A DNA stretch of 64,000 bases from Emticicia sp. BO119 (GTDB taxonomy: Bacteria; Bacteroidota; Bacteroidia; Cytophagales; Spirosomataceae): assembly GCF_013912375.1 (NCBI RefSeq), contig NZ_JACETV010000015.1, positions 1 to 64,000 of the forward strand, read 5' to 3'. This document shows positions 53,581 through 63,500 of the stretch, piece after piece (the first letter of the stretch is position 1; every line of letters begins with the position of its first letter). The position numbers and the translations under genes were made by a program. The notes beneath the pieces were generated by a model, which saw only the letters and a program-made list of their open reading frames with translations, did no database searches and was not told the origin of the DNA.

Positions 53581-54786
53581 TTAATAAACAAATTCGCCAA
53601 ACTCACTTTTAATCGTCACCTGTTTGGTTTCAAACGATTCAACGCGACCAATGATTTGGGCATCTATATTAAAGGACTGCGAGATTTCGATAATGCGCTG
53701 GGCATATTGTTGTGGCAGATATACTTCTAAACGATGCCCCATATTAAATACCTTATACATCTCTTGCCAGCTGGTACCACTTTGCTCATGTATCATTTTA
53801 AACAATGGCGGAATCGGGAATAGGTTATCTTTAATGACATGGAGTTTGTTAATAAAATGCAAGACCTTGGTTTGAGCACCACCACTGCAATGCACCATAC
53901 CATGAATATGAGGGCGGAGCTCATCTAAAAATACCTTGGCTACCGGAGCATAGGTTCGGGTAGGGGATAAGATGAGTTTACCTACATTGGGTAGTTTATC
54001 TAAGGTTTCTTTGTCAAGTGTAGCATTATAAGGCTCGGTAGCTGTTTCGTCCGTTAAAGATTTTTTGCCACTATAAATCAATGAGAAATCAATGTCTCCA
54101 TCAAAACTTTCAGGGTATTTTTCGGCGTAGATTTTATCTAATACATCGTGTCGGGCAGAGGTTAAGCCATTGCTACCCATACCGCCATTGTATTGTTTTT
54201 CGTAAGTAGCTTGTCCATAAGAAGCCAGACCTACAATCACATCACCTGCTTCTATGCGATCGTTAGAAATTACATCGGCTCTTTTCATGCGGGCAATCAA
54301 CGTACTGTTTACAGCAATCGTTCTTACCAAATCACCCACATCAGCCGTTTCTCCTCCTGTGCTATAAATCTCAATGCCATGACTGCGAAGCATTTCCAGG
54401 CACTCTTCTGTGCCATTGATAATCTCAGCAATCACCTCTCCCGGAATCTTGTTTTTGTTTCTATCAATGCTGGATGAAATCAACATTGGCCCTACCGAAC
54501 CTACGCATAGCAAATCATCTGTATTCATAACTATAGAATCCTGCGCGATGCCTCTCCAGACTGATAGGTCTCCGGTTTCTTTCCAATACAGATAAGCCAG
54601 AGAGGTTTTCGTACCAGCACCATCTGCGTGCATGATGTTACAGTACTCAGCATCCCCACCTAAAGTATCAGGTGAAATCTTACAAAAAGCTTTCGGGAAT
54701 AAACCTTTATCAAGCTTTTCAATAGCTTTGTGAACATCTTCTTTGGCGGCAGAAACGCCGCGCTGCATATAACGGTCGGTACTCAT
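53581..54786 (-). CDS. PurM-like phosphoribosylformylglycinamidine cyclo-ligase
   Basis: A 401-residue protein of the AIR-synthase (PurM) superfamily. Residues include GGDAEYCNIMHADGAGTKTS (ATP/substrate loop), MNTDDLLCVGSVG, GGETADVGDLVR and GLASYGQATYEKQYNGGMGS (phosphate loop), with GMVHCSGGAQTK in the C-terminal half. It converts FGAM to AIR in purine synthesis if it is PurM itself. Bacteroidota often carry this longer form, annotated as AIR-synthase-related, and the exact role in vivo could differ. Confidence 0.82.
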   Translation of the reverse strand: MSTDRYMQRGVSAAKEDVHKAIEKLDKGLFPKAFCKISPDTLGGDAEYCNIMHADGAGTKTSLAYLYWKETGDLSVWRGIAQDSIVMNTDDLLCVGSVGPMLISSSIDRNKNKIPGEVIAEIINGTEECLEMLRSHGIEIYSTGGETADVGDLVRTIAVNSTLIARMKRADVISNDRIEAGDVIVGLASYGQATYEKQYNGGMGSNGLTSARHDVLDKIYAEKYPESFDGDIDFSLIYSGKKSLTDETATEPYNATLDKETLDKLPNVGKLILSPTRTYAPVAKVFLDELRPHIHGMVHCSGGAQTKVLHFINKLHVIKDNLFPIPPLFKMIHEQSGTSWQEMYKVFNMGHRLEVYLPQQYAQRIIEISQSFNIDAQIIGRVESFETKQVTIKSEFGEFVY

Positions 54787-54855
54787 CTATAATTGATTTT
54801 TGGTGCAAAGGTAAGAAAATGTCCTTTGCCTGCCGAAATAAATCTTTGGTTTCAA

Positions 54856-55644
54856 CTATTTTACTCGCTTCCGCCTCTCCAAATCAAATTTCTCTCCTTT
54901 TTCCAACATCAGAAACTTCATTTCATTCCGAGACTTTTGCGCTTCAAAAATCATGACCTGACTTTCGCCCATTACCTCTGCTATTTTATTACCTTCTATA
55001 TATACAGCCGTATTCTCATCAATACCCACACCTAACAATTCAGGATTCTGAAAGATTAAGCCAATCAAACGATTCTGTCTCTGGCGCTTAATAAAATGCT
55101 GGTCGACAATGATATTGGTTAATAATCCTAATCCTTTCTTTATTTCTACTTTCGAGCCGTCAATCACTTTAAAATCCCCTTCTCCTGTTATCATCTTTTG
55201 GCTCATAATAGCAGTCCCGGCGCTTGTCCCGGCAAATACTACTTTGTTTTGGTATTTCGTGTGCAGCGCACTGAATAATTCCTCGTCTTGTAAAACTGTC
55301 ATAATTCGTGTCTGGTCTCCCCCACAAAAAAACACACCTGTAGCAGATTTCAACTGATTCAGAAAGATAGCTTTTGTCTCTGGAGTCAGAGGAGATAAAG
55401 AAGCCTTTTCAACCTTAATTTTTGAAAGCGCTACAATATCTTTATTAAAGGCTTCAAAACTTTCATCCTGCACACCACTTGCCCATGGAATCACCAGAAT
55501 TTTGCCATTTTCTTTCCCGCTTAGTTCGATAAATTTCGTGAGCACATCGGGTGTGCGTTTTCCACCGCCTATCATTATTAAACGTTCTTGCGCTATTAGA
55601 GAAGTACTTAAGAGTATGAAAAGGAGAAAGATTAATCGTTGCAT
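54856..55644 (-). CDS. exported cyanophycinase-like serine peptidase (S51)
   Basis: About 262 residues from the Met at 55644, where a Sec signal (MQRLIFLLFILLSTSLIAQ) begins; 16 further residues are possible upstream. The mature part starts MIGGGKRTP, a motif near the active site of cyanophycinases. The catalytic Ser is in VFAGTSAGTAIMSQKM, and FCGGDQTRIM and VDQHFIKRQRQNRL supply other conserved residues. Members cleave cyanophycin or related beta-aspartyl dipeptide polymers. Export implies extracellular polymer use. It is divergent from a GH130 lipoprotein gene; start codons are about 80 bases apart. Confidence 0.85.
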   Translation of the reverse strand: MQRLIFLLFILLSTSLIAQERLIMIGGGKRTPDVLTKFIELSGKENGKILVIPWASGVQDESFEAFNKDIVALSKIKVEKASLSPLTPETKAIFLNQLKSATGVFFCGGDQTRIMTVLQDEELFSALHTKYQNKVVFAGTSAGTAIMSQKMITGEGDFKVIDGSKVEIKKGLGLLTNIIVDQHFIKRQRQNRLIGLIFQNPELLGVGIDENTAVYIEGNKIAEVMGESQVMIFEAQKSRNEMKFLMLEKGEKFDLERRKRVK

Positions 55645-55667
55645 TTTAGATTTATTAAGATTGTCTA

Positions 55668-55675
55668 TATATTTG
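55668..55675 (+). promoter_or_regulatory. candidate -7 element of the GH130 gene
   Basis: TATATTTG matches TAnnTTTG exactly and lies 48 bases before the ATG at 55724, between divergent genes. A -33 TTG is not convincing. Confidence 0.35.
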
Positions 55676-55723
55676 AATGAAGGATACAACACTTTAATTT
55701 CTATTCACCGAAAATACAAATCT

Positions 55724-56803
55724 ATGAAAAAATACCTTTTCATTCTTTCTATCTCATTAGCAGCCTGCGAAAATAAAGCCGAACAACAAGATTGGCAACT
55801 TACCCCTTTCGTAAAACAAGACACCTACAACCCCATTTTAACCGCTAATGATACCACCACTTTTAATGATCCTATTTTGAAAAGAACCATTAACTGGGAA
55901 GCAAAAGATGTCTACAACCCATCAGCAGTAGTAAAAGACGGAAAAGTGTATTTATTATACAGAGCAGAAGACACGCTGAAAGTAGTTGATGGTACTTCCC
56001 GCTTAGGTCTGGCTGTGAGCAACGATGGCATTCATTTTACACGTCAGCCAAAGCCTGTGTTTTATCCGACAGAAGATTTCATGAAAAAATATGAGTATCC
56101 CGGAGGTTGCGAAGACCCTCGCCTTGTGGAAACAGCCGATGGTAAATATATATTGACCTATACCGCCTATGATGGAAAAACTGCCCGCCTATGCGTAGCC
56201 TCATCGCCTGATTTACAAAACTGGAAAAAAGAAGGCTTGGCCTTTAAAGATGCTAAATATGAAAGCCTATGGTCAAAATCAGGTGCGATTATCTGCGAAA
56301 AAGTAAACGAGAAATTCATTGCCAAAAAAATTAATGGTAAATACTGGATGTATTTTGGTGATACGAATCTTTTTCTGGCAAGTTCAGACAACCTGACCGA
56401 CTGGACACCTCTGGAAGGGGGAGATGGAAAACCAAAACCAATTGTAAAACCAAGAGACGATAATTTTGATAGCTGGTTGGTAGAATCTGGTCCAGCGGCC
56501 TTCATCACCGATAAGGGTATCCTATTAATATATAATAGCGCCAACAAAGGTTTCCAGAATAAAGCTACTGATACAAAAAATGCTTATAGAGCAGGACAGG
56601 TATTGTTTGATAAAAACGACCCGACTAAAATTCTTGACCGCTCAAAAACTTTCTTCTTTGAGCCGGATAAACCTTATGAATTAACCGGACAGGTAAATAA
56701 TGTAGTTTTTGTAGAAGGTCTGGTAAACTTCAAAGATCGCTGGTTTTTATACTATGGCACAGCCGATTCAAAAATTGCAGTGGCGGTTAGCGATAAAAAG
56801 TAA
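55724..56803 (+). CDS. GH130-like glycoside phosphorylase/hydrolase lipoprotein
   Basis: A 359-residue protein. Residues 1-14 are a lipoprotein signal with lipobox LAAC. The body is a five-bladed propeller with NPSAVVKDGKVYLLYRAEDT, YPGGCEDPRLVETADGKYIL and WLVESGPAAFITDKGILLIYN, a pattern of GH130 (beta-mannoside phosphorylases and related hydrolases). A lipoprotein form suggests action on oligosaccharides outside the cytoplasm, where a hydrolase rather than phosphorylase is more likely. An upstream extension (to 55502) exists but is antisense to the cyanophycinase gene. Confidence 0.82.
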   Translation: MKKYLFILSISLAACENKAEQQDWQLTPFVKQDTYNPILTANDTTTFNDPILKRTINWEAKDVYNPSAVVKDGKVYLLYRAEDTLKVVDGTSRLGLAVSNDGIHFTRQPKPVFYPTEDFMKKYEYPGGCEDPRLVETADGKYILTYTAYDGKTARLCVASSPDLQNWKKEGLAFKDAKYESLWSKSGAIICEKVNEKFIAKKINGKYWMYFGDTNLFLASSDNLTDWTPLEGGDGKPKPIVKPRDDNFDSWLVESGPAAFITDKGILLIYNSANKGFQNKATDTKNAYRAGQVLFDKNDPTKILDRSKTFFFEPDKPYELTGQVNNVVFVEGLVNFKDRWFLYYGTADSKIAVAVSDKK

Positions 56804-56812
56804 TGGAATTAT

Positions 56813-56881
56813 ACAGTATAAATATAATATATAAGGGGAATTCTGACTCAGAATTCCCCTTATATATTATATTTATACTGT
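56813..56881. terminator. 69-bp perfect palindrome between convergent genes
   Basis: Two 34-bp arms (56813-56846 and 56848-56881) are exact complements with one central base (56847). It begins ten bases after the GH130 stop and ends eight bases before the ArgH stop. It can form a very stable hairpin on either strand (core GGGGAATTCTGA). Confidence 0.8.
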
Positions 56882-56888
56882 CGCTAAT

Positions 56889-58247
56889 TTATTCTTCCGT
56901 TCCCCAATTCAACAATTTCTCAAACGCTGTATCTATTTTTTCAAACTCAAAGCTTTTAATAACATCATTCATCATTTGCACAATCTCTCCATTACACAAA
57001 TTCCCAATGCTGCCCTCTAATGTATGATTCAGTTCTCGGGATGCTTCATAAGTACCTCCGAAAATCTCATCTTTCACTTGTAGATAAGCGTCTCTGAATG
57101 GCAAACCTTGAATCACCAACTCATTCACTCTTTCAACCGAGAAGATTGGGTCATATTTTTTATCAGCCAGCAAATCTTGTTTTACTTGGATATTAGGTAG
57201 CATCATAGCCGTAATGTCCAGACACTCTATTATCTGGTCGAAGGCAGGCATCAGGATTTCTTTCAGAATCTGCATATCTCTGTGATAACCACTTGGCAGG
57301 TTACTTGTAACAAAAGCTAATTCTGTAGGTAAGCCTTTTAGTCGGTTGGTTTTGGCTCTCAGTAACTCAGCCACATCAGGATTTTTCTTATGAGGCATAA
57401 TACTACTGCCTGTAGTAAAGTCATCAGGCAATGTGAGGAATCCGAAATTCTGTGAATTGTACAGGCATATATCCATAGCCAGCCTTGATAGGGTAGTGGC
57501 CAATGAGGTCAAGGCTGATAAAGTTATGTATTCGGTTTTGCCGCGTGTCATTTGAGCATAAACTACATTATAATTAAGGCCATCAAAACCTAATAATTCA
57601 GTTGTCAACTTTCTGTTTAATGGAAACGAACTCCCATAGCCTGCCCCAGACCCTAAAGGATTTTTATTGACAACTTTGTAAGCGCCCAGCAAGATATTCA
57701 CATCGTCTACCAGACTTTCGGCATAGGCACCAAACCAAAGCCCGAAAGAAGATGGCATAGCAATTTGTAGGTGCGTATAACCGGGTAGCAAATCATTTCT
57801 ATGTATTTCACTCTTTTCAATCAGGTGTCTGAAAACCAGTTCAATCTTCTGAACAATAGTTCGCACCTGATGGCGCATGAATAGTTTTAAGTCTACCAAT
57901 ACTTGATCATTACGAGAGCGTCCGCTGTGGATTTTTTTACCTGCATCGCCTAATGCCTGAGTCAATAGCCATTCTACCTGAGAATGTACATCCTCGATAT
58001 TTTTCTCAATCAAAAATTTGTCATTTCCAATATCATTGTATATCTTTCGACACTCTTTCAAGAGACTCCCTAATTCATCGGTTTCGAGCAAGCCAATTGT
58101 TTCTAACATGATGGCATGTGCCATTGAGCCAAGTACATCAAACTCGGCGAGATACAAGTCCATCTCACGGTCGTGCCCAACCGTAAAGTTTTCAATAACG
58201 TTATTTTCTGTAGTATTTTTACTGCTTTCCTTTTGCCAGAGTTTCAC
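56889..58247 (-). CDS. argH: argininosuccinate lyase
   Basis: A 452-residue member of the fumarase/aspartase superfamily. The signature GSSIMPHKKNPDVAELLRAK (about 285-304) holds the catalytic loop Ser. HSQVEWLLTQALGDAGKKIH and SGRSRNDQVLVDLKLFMR line the active site, with GYTHLQIAMPSSFGLWF. It cleaves argininosuccinate to arginine and fumarate. It is alone on the minus strand, so the arginine operon is not clustered here. Confidence 0.95.
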   Translation of the reverse strand: MKLWQKESSKNTTENNVIENFTVGHDREMDLYLAEFDVLGSMAHAIMLETIGLLETDELGSLLKECRKIYNDIGNDKFLIEKNIEDVHSQVEWLLTQALGDAGKKIHSGRSRNDQVLVDLKLFMRHQVRTIVQKIELVFRHLIEKSEIHRNDLLPGYTHLQIAMPSSFGLWFGAYAESLVDDVNILLGAYKVVNKNPLGSGAGYGSSFPLNRKLTTELLGFDGLNYNVVYAQMTRGKTEYITLSALTSLATTLSRLAMDICLYNSQNFGFLTLPDDFTTGSSIMPHKKNPDVAELLRAKTNRLKGLPTELAFVTSNLPSGYHRDMQILKEILMPAFDQIIECLDITAMMLPNIQVKQDLLADKKYDPIFSVERVNELVIQGLPFRDAYLQVKDEIFGGTYEASRELNHTLEGSIGNLCNGEIVQMMNDVIKSFEFEKIDTAFEKLLNWGTEE

Positions 58248-59049
58248 AATATGTGTATTTGATTAGAACACAAATATAAAGATGAAATATGCTGGGAATA
58301 AAATTTTATAATGTTTTTAATAAATGCTGATACGTGCTGCATCTTTAGCACGATTTTTGCACTCTTTATAAGACATTAATTGTATGAATCTGAGTGTAGC
58401 ATAAATATATTGAGTGAAAAGAAGCTGCTTCTATAGATTTTTGTACAATAAAGAAATAAAACCAGTAAAGAAATGGTTTGGCACGGATTTAGTTAAACCC
58501 GATTTTTGGTGTTACAAATACTATGCCATTATGTGTGTTAACTATGGGTTTTTTACAGGTTTTTTTCAATGCATCAAAAAGTAAAAAATAATAATTGTCT
58601 GAGTGAGCTTGCCCTGTGACGTTTCCCAATTATTATCGTCTTATCATAACGTTGAGTAAAGAATGCCTAATTTATATTAGTTGAATTCCATATACATTTT
58701 TACTATTGAGTGAACCTTTACTATTTTACACGATGAAGAAAAGTTTTACCTTTAATGGTAGATGCTATGCGTCTGTTTCTTCTGTTTTCAATCTTCAATC
58801 AACTTCAAAAATTGAAATCCTCAGGGTGTCAATTAAGATGATTTTGTCTGATATTCGTGTTTACTCTGCTAAAGTTTCGTCACAAATTGCCTTTCAACGC
58901 CTTTGTACTCATAGTAATATCCCAATGGTATTCCAATCCGGAAAAATCAATTGATTTTCCATAACCAGGGCAACAGGTTATTGCTCTGCCCAATTTGGTA
59001 GCCTTTAATGGCCTAAGCCGAAGTGAATTTTTGAGATATACTATTTAAA
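58248..59049. other. 802-bp intergenic region
   Basis: I see no reliable gene. A possible frame at 58733-58954 (73 codons, MKKSFTFNGRCYASV at its start) lacks family features, and I do not call it. The sequence TATTGAGTG occurs at 58408, 58704 and again at 60477 before the SprB-type gene; this could be chance. Confidence 0.4.
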
Positions 59050-60423
59050 ATGAAGTCAAAATCTTTATCACTACTCATGGTGCAACTATTTATTACCGTT
59101 GTAATGGTAATAGGTAACGTTTTGGCCTATGCCAATGATAGAAATCAGTCTACTAAAGAAAAATCAGAAAAAGGTACATTAAGTGCAGACATTCCGGTAA
59201 AATGGAGTAAAATGACTCTGAAAATTCTGAAAGGTACTCCAGGAGGTTCTCCCACTTATGGTTCTCGTTCATTGGGATATATGGGCATCACTATGTATGA
59301 AAGTGTAGTTCATGGTAATACATCATATAAATCTCTGGCAGGTCAGTTAAATGGCTTGGCATCATTGCCACAACCTGAAAAAAATCTGAAATATAATTGG
59401 GCAATCTCGTTGAATGCGAGTCAGGCGTATCTTCTAAAGCAATTGTATGAACAAACTTCTGCATCTAATAAGGCAAGCATTGATTCATTAGAAAATGCTA
59501 TCTACCAATCGGAAGCAAATAAAGAAGTAGCTCAACGTTCTGCAACATATGGCCAGGAAATTGCAAAGGCTATTTTTGAGTGGTCAAAAACAGATGGGGG
59601 GTATCAGGGTTACAAACGCAACTTTGATAGTACCTATGCATTACCATCTGATGGTGGTTCATGGCAGGCACCGCCTAAAGGGCAATCTCCGGTAGCTCTA
59701 CCATTACATCCTTTCTGGGGAAAGAACCGCACCTTTGTTTCGGCTAATGGTGAGTTAGAGGTTCCTAAAAAGATACCTTATAGTTACAAGAAAGATTCAG
59801 ACTATTATAGTCAAATGTATGAAGTGTATAAAATGAGAAGTACACTGACACAAGAGCAAAAAGAAATTGCCAACTGGTGGGGCGATGATCCATCTGAAAC
59901 TTTCTCGCCTCCGGGGCATTCGTATAATTTAGCTACTATTACTATTGTTACAGCCAGAGCAGATTTTTTCAAAGCTACGCAAACTTACGCAAAAGTAGGA
60001 ATGGCCGTAGCTGATGCTTTTATAAATTGTTGGAAATGTAAATACTATTACCATGCACAACGCCCCTGGTATTTTATTTTTTATAATATCGCCACACTTT
60101 GGGACTTGTACTGGCCTGAACCACCTTTTCCTGCATTTTATTCAGGGCATGCCGCACAAGCTGCCGCCGCCGCAACGGTATTAGCTAACATATATGGTAC
60201 CCGTTTTCAGCTTACTGATGATTCGCATGTTGGCAGACCAATGGACACTGAGCGTGTGGTAGAATATAAAGCCCGGAAGTTCAACTCATTCTGGCAGGTA
60301 GCCATAGAAACAGCCGACTCCCGTATGTACGGCGGAATTCATACCTGCCATGATAATGAAGTAGGCTTGAAAGAAGGAACTAAAATTGGTAATAATGTCA
60401 ATGCTTTGTCTTGGCAGATCTGA
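59050..60423 (+). CDS. exported vanadium-dependent haloperoxidase/PAP2-like protein
   Basis: A 457-residue protein with a Sec signal (about 1-28, VLAYAND boundary). The vanadate pocket is formed by AQRPWYFIFYN (Arg), FPAFYSGHAAQAAAAA (Ser-Gly-His) and DSRMYGGIHTCHDNEVG (Arg, His), matching vanadium haloperoxidases and acid phosphatases. The N-terminal part has GYMGITMYESVVHG, typical of vanadium haloperoxidase-related proteins. It could be a peroxidase or phosphatase; sequence cannot decide. It lies 79 bases before the SprB-repeat gene in the same direction. Confidence 0.85.
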   Translation: MKSKSLSLLMVQLFITVVMVIGNVLAYANDRNQSTKEKSEKGTLSADIPVKWSKMTLKILKGTPGGSPTYGSRSLGYMGITMYESVVHGNTSYKSLAGQLNGLASLPQPEKNLKYNWAISLNASQAYLLKQLYEQTSASNKASIDSLENAIYQSEANKEVAQRSATYGQEIAKAIFEWSKTDGGYQGYKRNFDSTYALPSDGGSWQAPPKGQSPVALPLHPFWGKNRTFVSANGELEVPKKIPYSYKKDSDYYSQMYEVYKMRSTLTQEQKEIANWWGDDPSETFSPPGHSYNLATITIVTARADFFKATQTYAKVGMAVADAFINCWKCKYYYHAQRPWYFIFYNIATLWDLYWPEPPFPAFYSGHAAQAAAAATVLANIYGTRFQLTDDSHVGRPMDTERVVEYKARKFNSFWQVAIETADSRMYGGIHTCHDNEVGLKEGTKIGNNVNALSWQI

Positions 60424-60502
60424 ATTTATTGAGAGTGAATAAATCCGACCGATAAGGTCTTTTTATATTATATAACTATTGAGTGTAACAATTACAATTA
60501 CC

Positions 60503-63500
60503 ATGAGAAATTTTACATCTTGGTTCACAGGTGTTAGCAGAACTTTCGTTTTCAGAAAGGCAACTACTTTGCTAATCACTCTACTTCACCTATTATTACC
60601 AGAAAAGCTGACAGGCTTGCTTCATGAGCCTATGTTGGCTTCTGTACCGGATATTACTCCCTTGCCAAACAAAGCTCGGGGATTTCGCCAGGTGGCAGGG
60701 AGATATATTGCAGCATTTATGGCTGTATTATTCTCATGGTTCAGTACCTCAATAGCTAACGCACAAAATGCTCCGCTTAACTGTGATAAGTATTATATGC
60801 TGGTTGGAGAACTTGTATATAACAATGGTGCTAATACTGCCCGTACTGATGTGTATCAGTTCGGATCCAGTAGTGCCCTTACCAGTTGTAAGTTTGAAAG
60901 TGGCGGTGGTGGAGAAGGCATGTGTGTTGACCCTGATAAAAACATAGCCTATATTGCGACTTGTTGTGACCAGGGGGAGATTCGTATTTATAATTATAAT
61001 ACAGCAAGTTTCGAAACTCCTATTAAACTTGCCGGAGAAGATTTGTTAGATGTTACACTCTCAGCAAATTATGCCTACTTATATGTAACCACATATAATA
61101 AAGTATATAGAATCAGTACTTCTTCGAGAACGGTCGTTTCTTCTTTTTCTAAAGCTAATGCAGATAACTCTTCTGCTAAGGAATTCTGGGGTGTTGCAGT
61201 TCGCCCAAACTCTGGTAAAGTATTCTTTACTACGAACTGGCAGTTTGGTAATGGCACAAGTACCATAGAAATGCTTAATGCTGACTTGTCAGGAACAAGC
61301 ACAAGAATAGCCACAGCTCCCTCAGGTTTTTATTACAGAGGTATTACATTTGATACTAATAGCAATGTTTGGGCTGTATTGGCCAATAATAATAATCAGG
61401 CAGACCGCTTAGTAAAATATACATTAAACACAAATGGAACTGTAGCAAGCACAACTACTTACTATTTTAAAGCACCAACTGTGCATGATGGTAACGCAAG
61501 CCAGGGAGATGTCAATCCATTCGATATTGCTTTTGGCCCGGGAGGAGATATATATGTAACCACCTTCTCTGGTGACTGTGTTACGAAGATTACCTATAAC
61601 TCTCTAAGTGCAAATACTTCAAATGGTTTCTCGACGTACATTCAGTATCAGGCTGGTGTATCAGGTAAGTCTATTACTTTTGTCTGTGGTAACTTTAAAT
61701 GTGTTTGTAACGCACCTGTAATTAATCTGGATGATTTGGTTTTGAGCGGTGGTACTTGTAATGGAGGAACAGCCAAAAATAATGGTAGTGTTACCGTAAC
61801 AGGTTTGACGTACAGTTCTTCATCACCTGTTAAAGCAGATATTAACGAAGGAACAAGCTACGGAACAACTCCAATTTATGGTGCTGGCTCAAATGAAGTA
61901 TTAGGGTCAGGTCAAACTACTCTTACGTTTACAGGTCTAAAGCCAAATACTAAATATACTATACGTGTGTGGAATGGTAAAGATGCATGTTATACAGACA
62001 TTACTTTTACAACACCGTCGGCCAATTGCTGTACCAACTGTATATCGAACAATTTCGTAAACAATGGTGATTTTGCCTCAGGTAATACCAATGGCTGGAC
62101 AAAAAGTCCTTCTACTATTGATTTTAATACTTCTAATGGTTATGTTATTTTAAATAATAATGACTATACCGGAGACTATAAAGTTTATCAGGATATTACA
62201 GATGGTATTGTAGGTAGTAAAGATTACACTTTGACTGGCGAAGCAGCTTCGCATAATAAACCAGGTAAAATTGCTCAGATTTATTTAGAGGCTTATAATG
62301 GCTCTTCTCTTGTAGGTACTTCAGCTAAGTTTGATGTAGTAACTGATATTAGTGTTACAGGTCTGCTGCCTTTCAATATTAAATATACATTACCATCAAG
62401 TACAACTAAGATAAGAGTAGTAGGTTATTGTAACGGAAGAGCATTGAAATTTGATAATATTATATTAAGCAGATGTTATGACCCTACATCGCTTAGTCTC
62501 TCAAGCAAAGCAGATCCTAACTGTAATCAGGCAGATGGAGCTATAACTGTAACTGCAAGTGGTGGAAGTGGAGAGTATGAGTATAGTTTAAATAATTCTA
62601 CCTGGCAATCGTCAAATGTATTTACAGGATTGACTCAGGGAACATATACTATATATGTAAAAGATGTAAATACTTCCTCAAGTGTTTGTAAGAAAAATAT
62701 CTCGGTTACCTTAAGCTGTACACCATGTGTATGTATCTCAAATAACCTGGTACAAAACAGCGGCTTTGATAGCAATGTAAATGGCTGGACCGCCCCTAAT
62801 GGTGGTTTAGAGCAATCCTCAGGTTCATCGACAGGAGGTTTTGCTATTTTAAATAATGCGGATGCTACTGGAGATAAATATGTATATCAGGTAATTACAG
62901 ATGGTGTAGTTATTGGTAAAACATATACGTTAAATGCGTTGGCAGCTACTCACAGTAAATCTGCTCCTGCGATAGCACAAATTTATATGGAGTTCTTAAA
63001 CGCAAGCGATGCTGTAATCGGAACATCCTCTAAAGCTACTATTACCAATACCTATAACGGAACCTTGGTTGCTATTTCACCTATTTCAATGGTCGCTCCT
63101 TCAAATACTGCAAAAATAAGATTTGTAGGCTATTGTAATGGCAGAGCATTGAAATTTGATAATGTTAAAATTACGACTTGCTATGATGCTGTAGATGGGA
63201 CGTTAGTTAAAACTGATCCGATGTGTAATCAAAGCAACGGTAGTATTACTGTAACTGCAAGTGGTGGAAGTGGAGAATATGAGTATAGTTTAAATAATTC
63301 TACCTGGCAATCTTCAAATGTATTTACAGGATTAGCTGCTGGTACTTATACTATATATATAAAAGATGCCAATACAAGTGGTACTGACTGTAAAAAGAGT
63401 TTACCAGCCACACTTACGTGTATCCCTTGTGTATGTGAGTCAGATAACTTGGTAAAAAATAGTGGCTTTGATACGAATCTTGATAACTGGAGTCCGCAAA

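Noticed and set aside
55502-55723. N-terminal extension of the GH130 gene
   Set aside because: It is antisense to the cyanophycinase gene and lacks a signal; the lipoprotein signal begins at ATG 55724.
58733-58954. A 73-codon frame in the 802-bp spacer
   Set aside because: No family features, no promoter and unlikely codon usage; kept only as a remark in the region entry.
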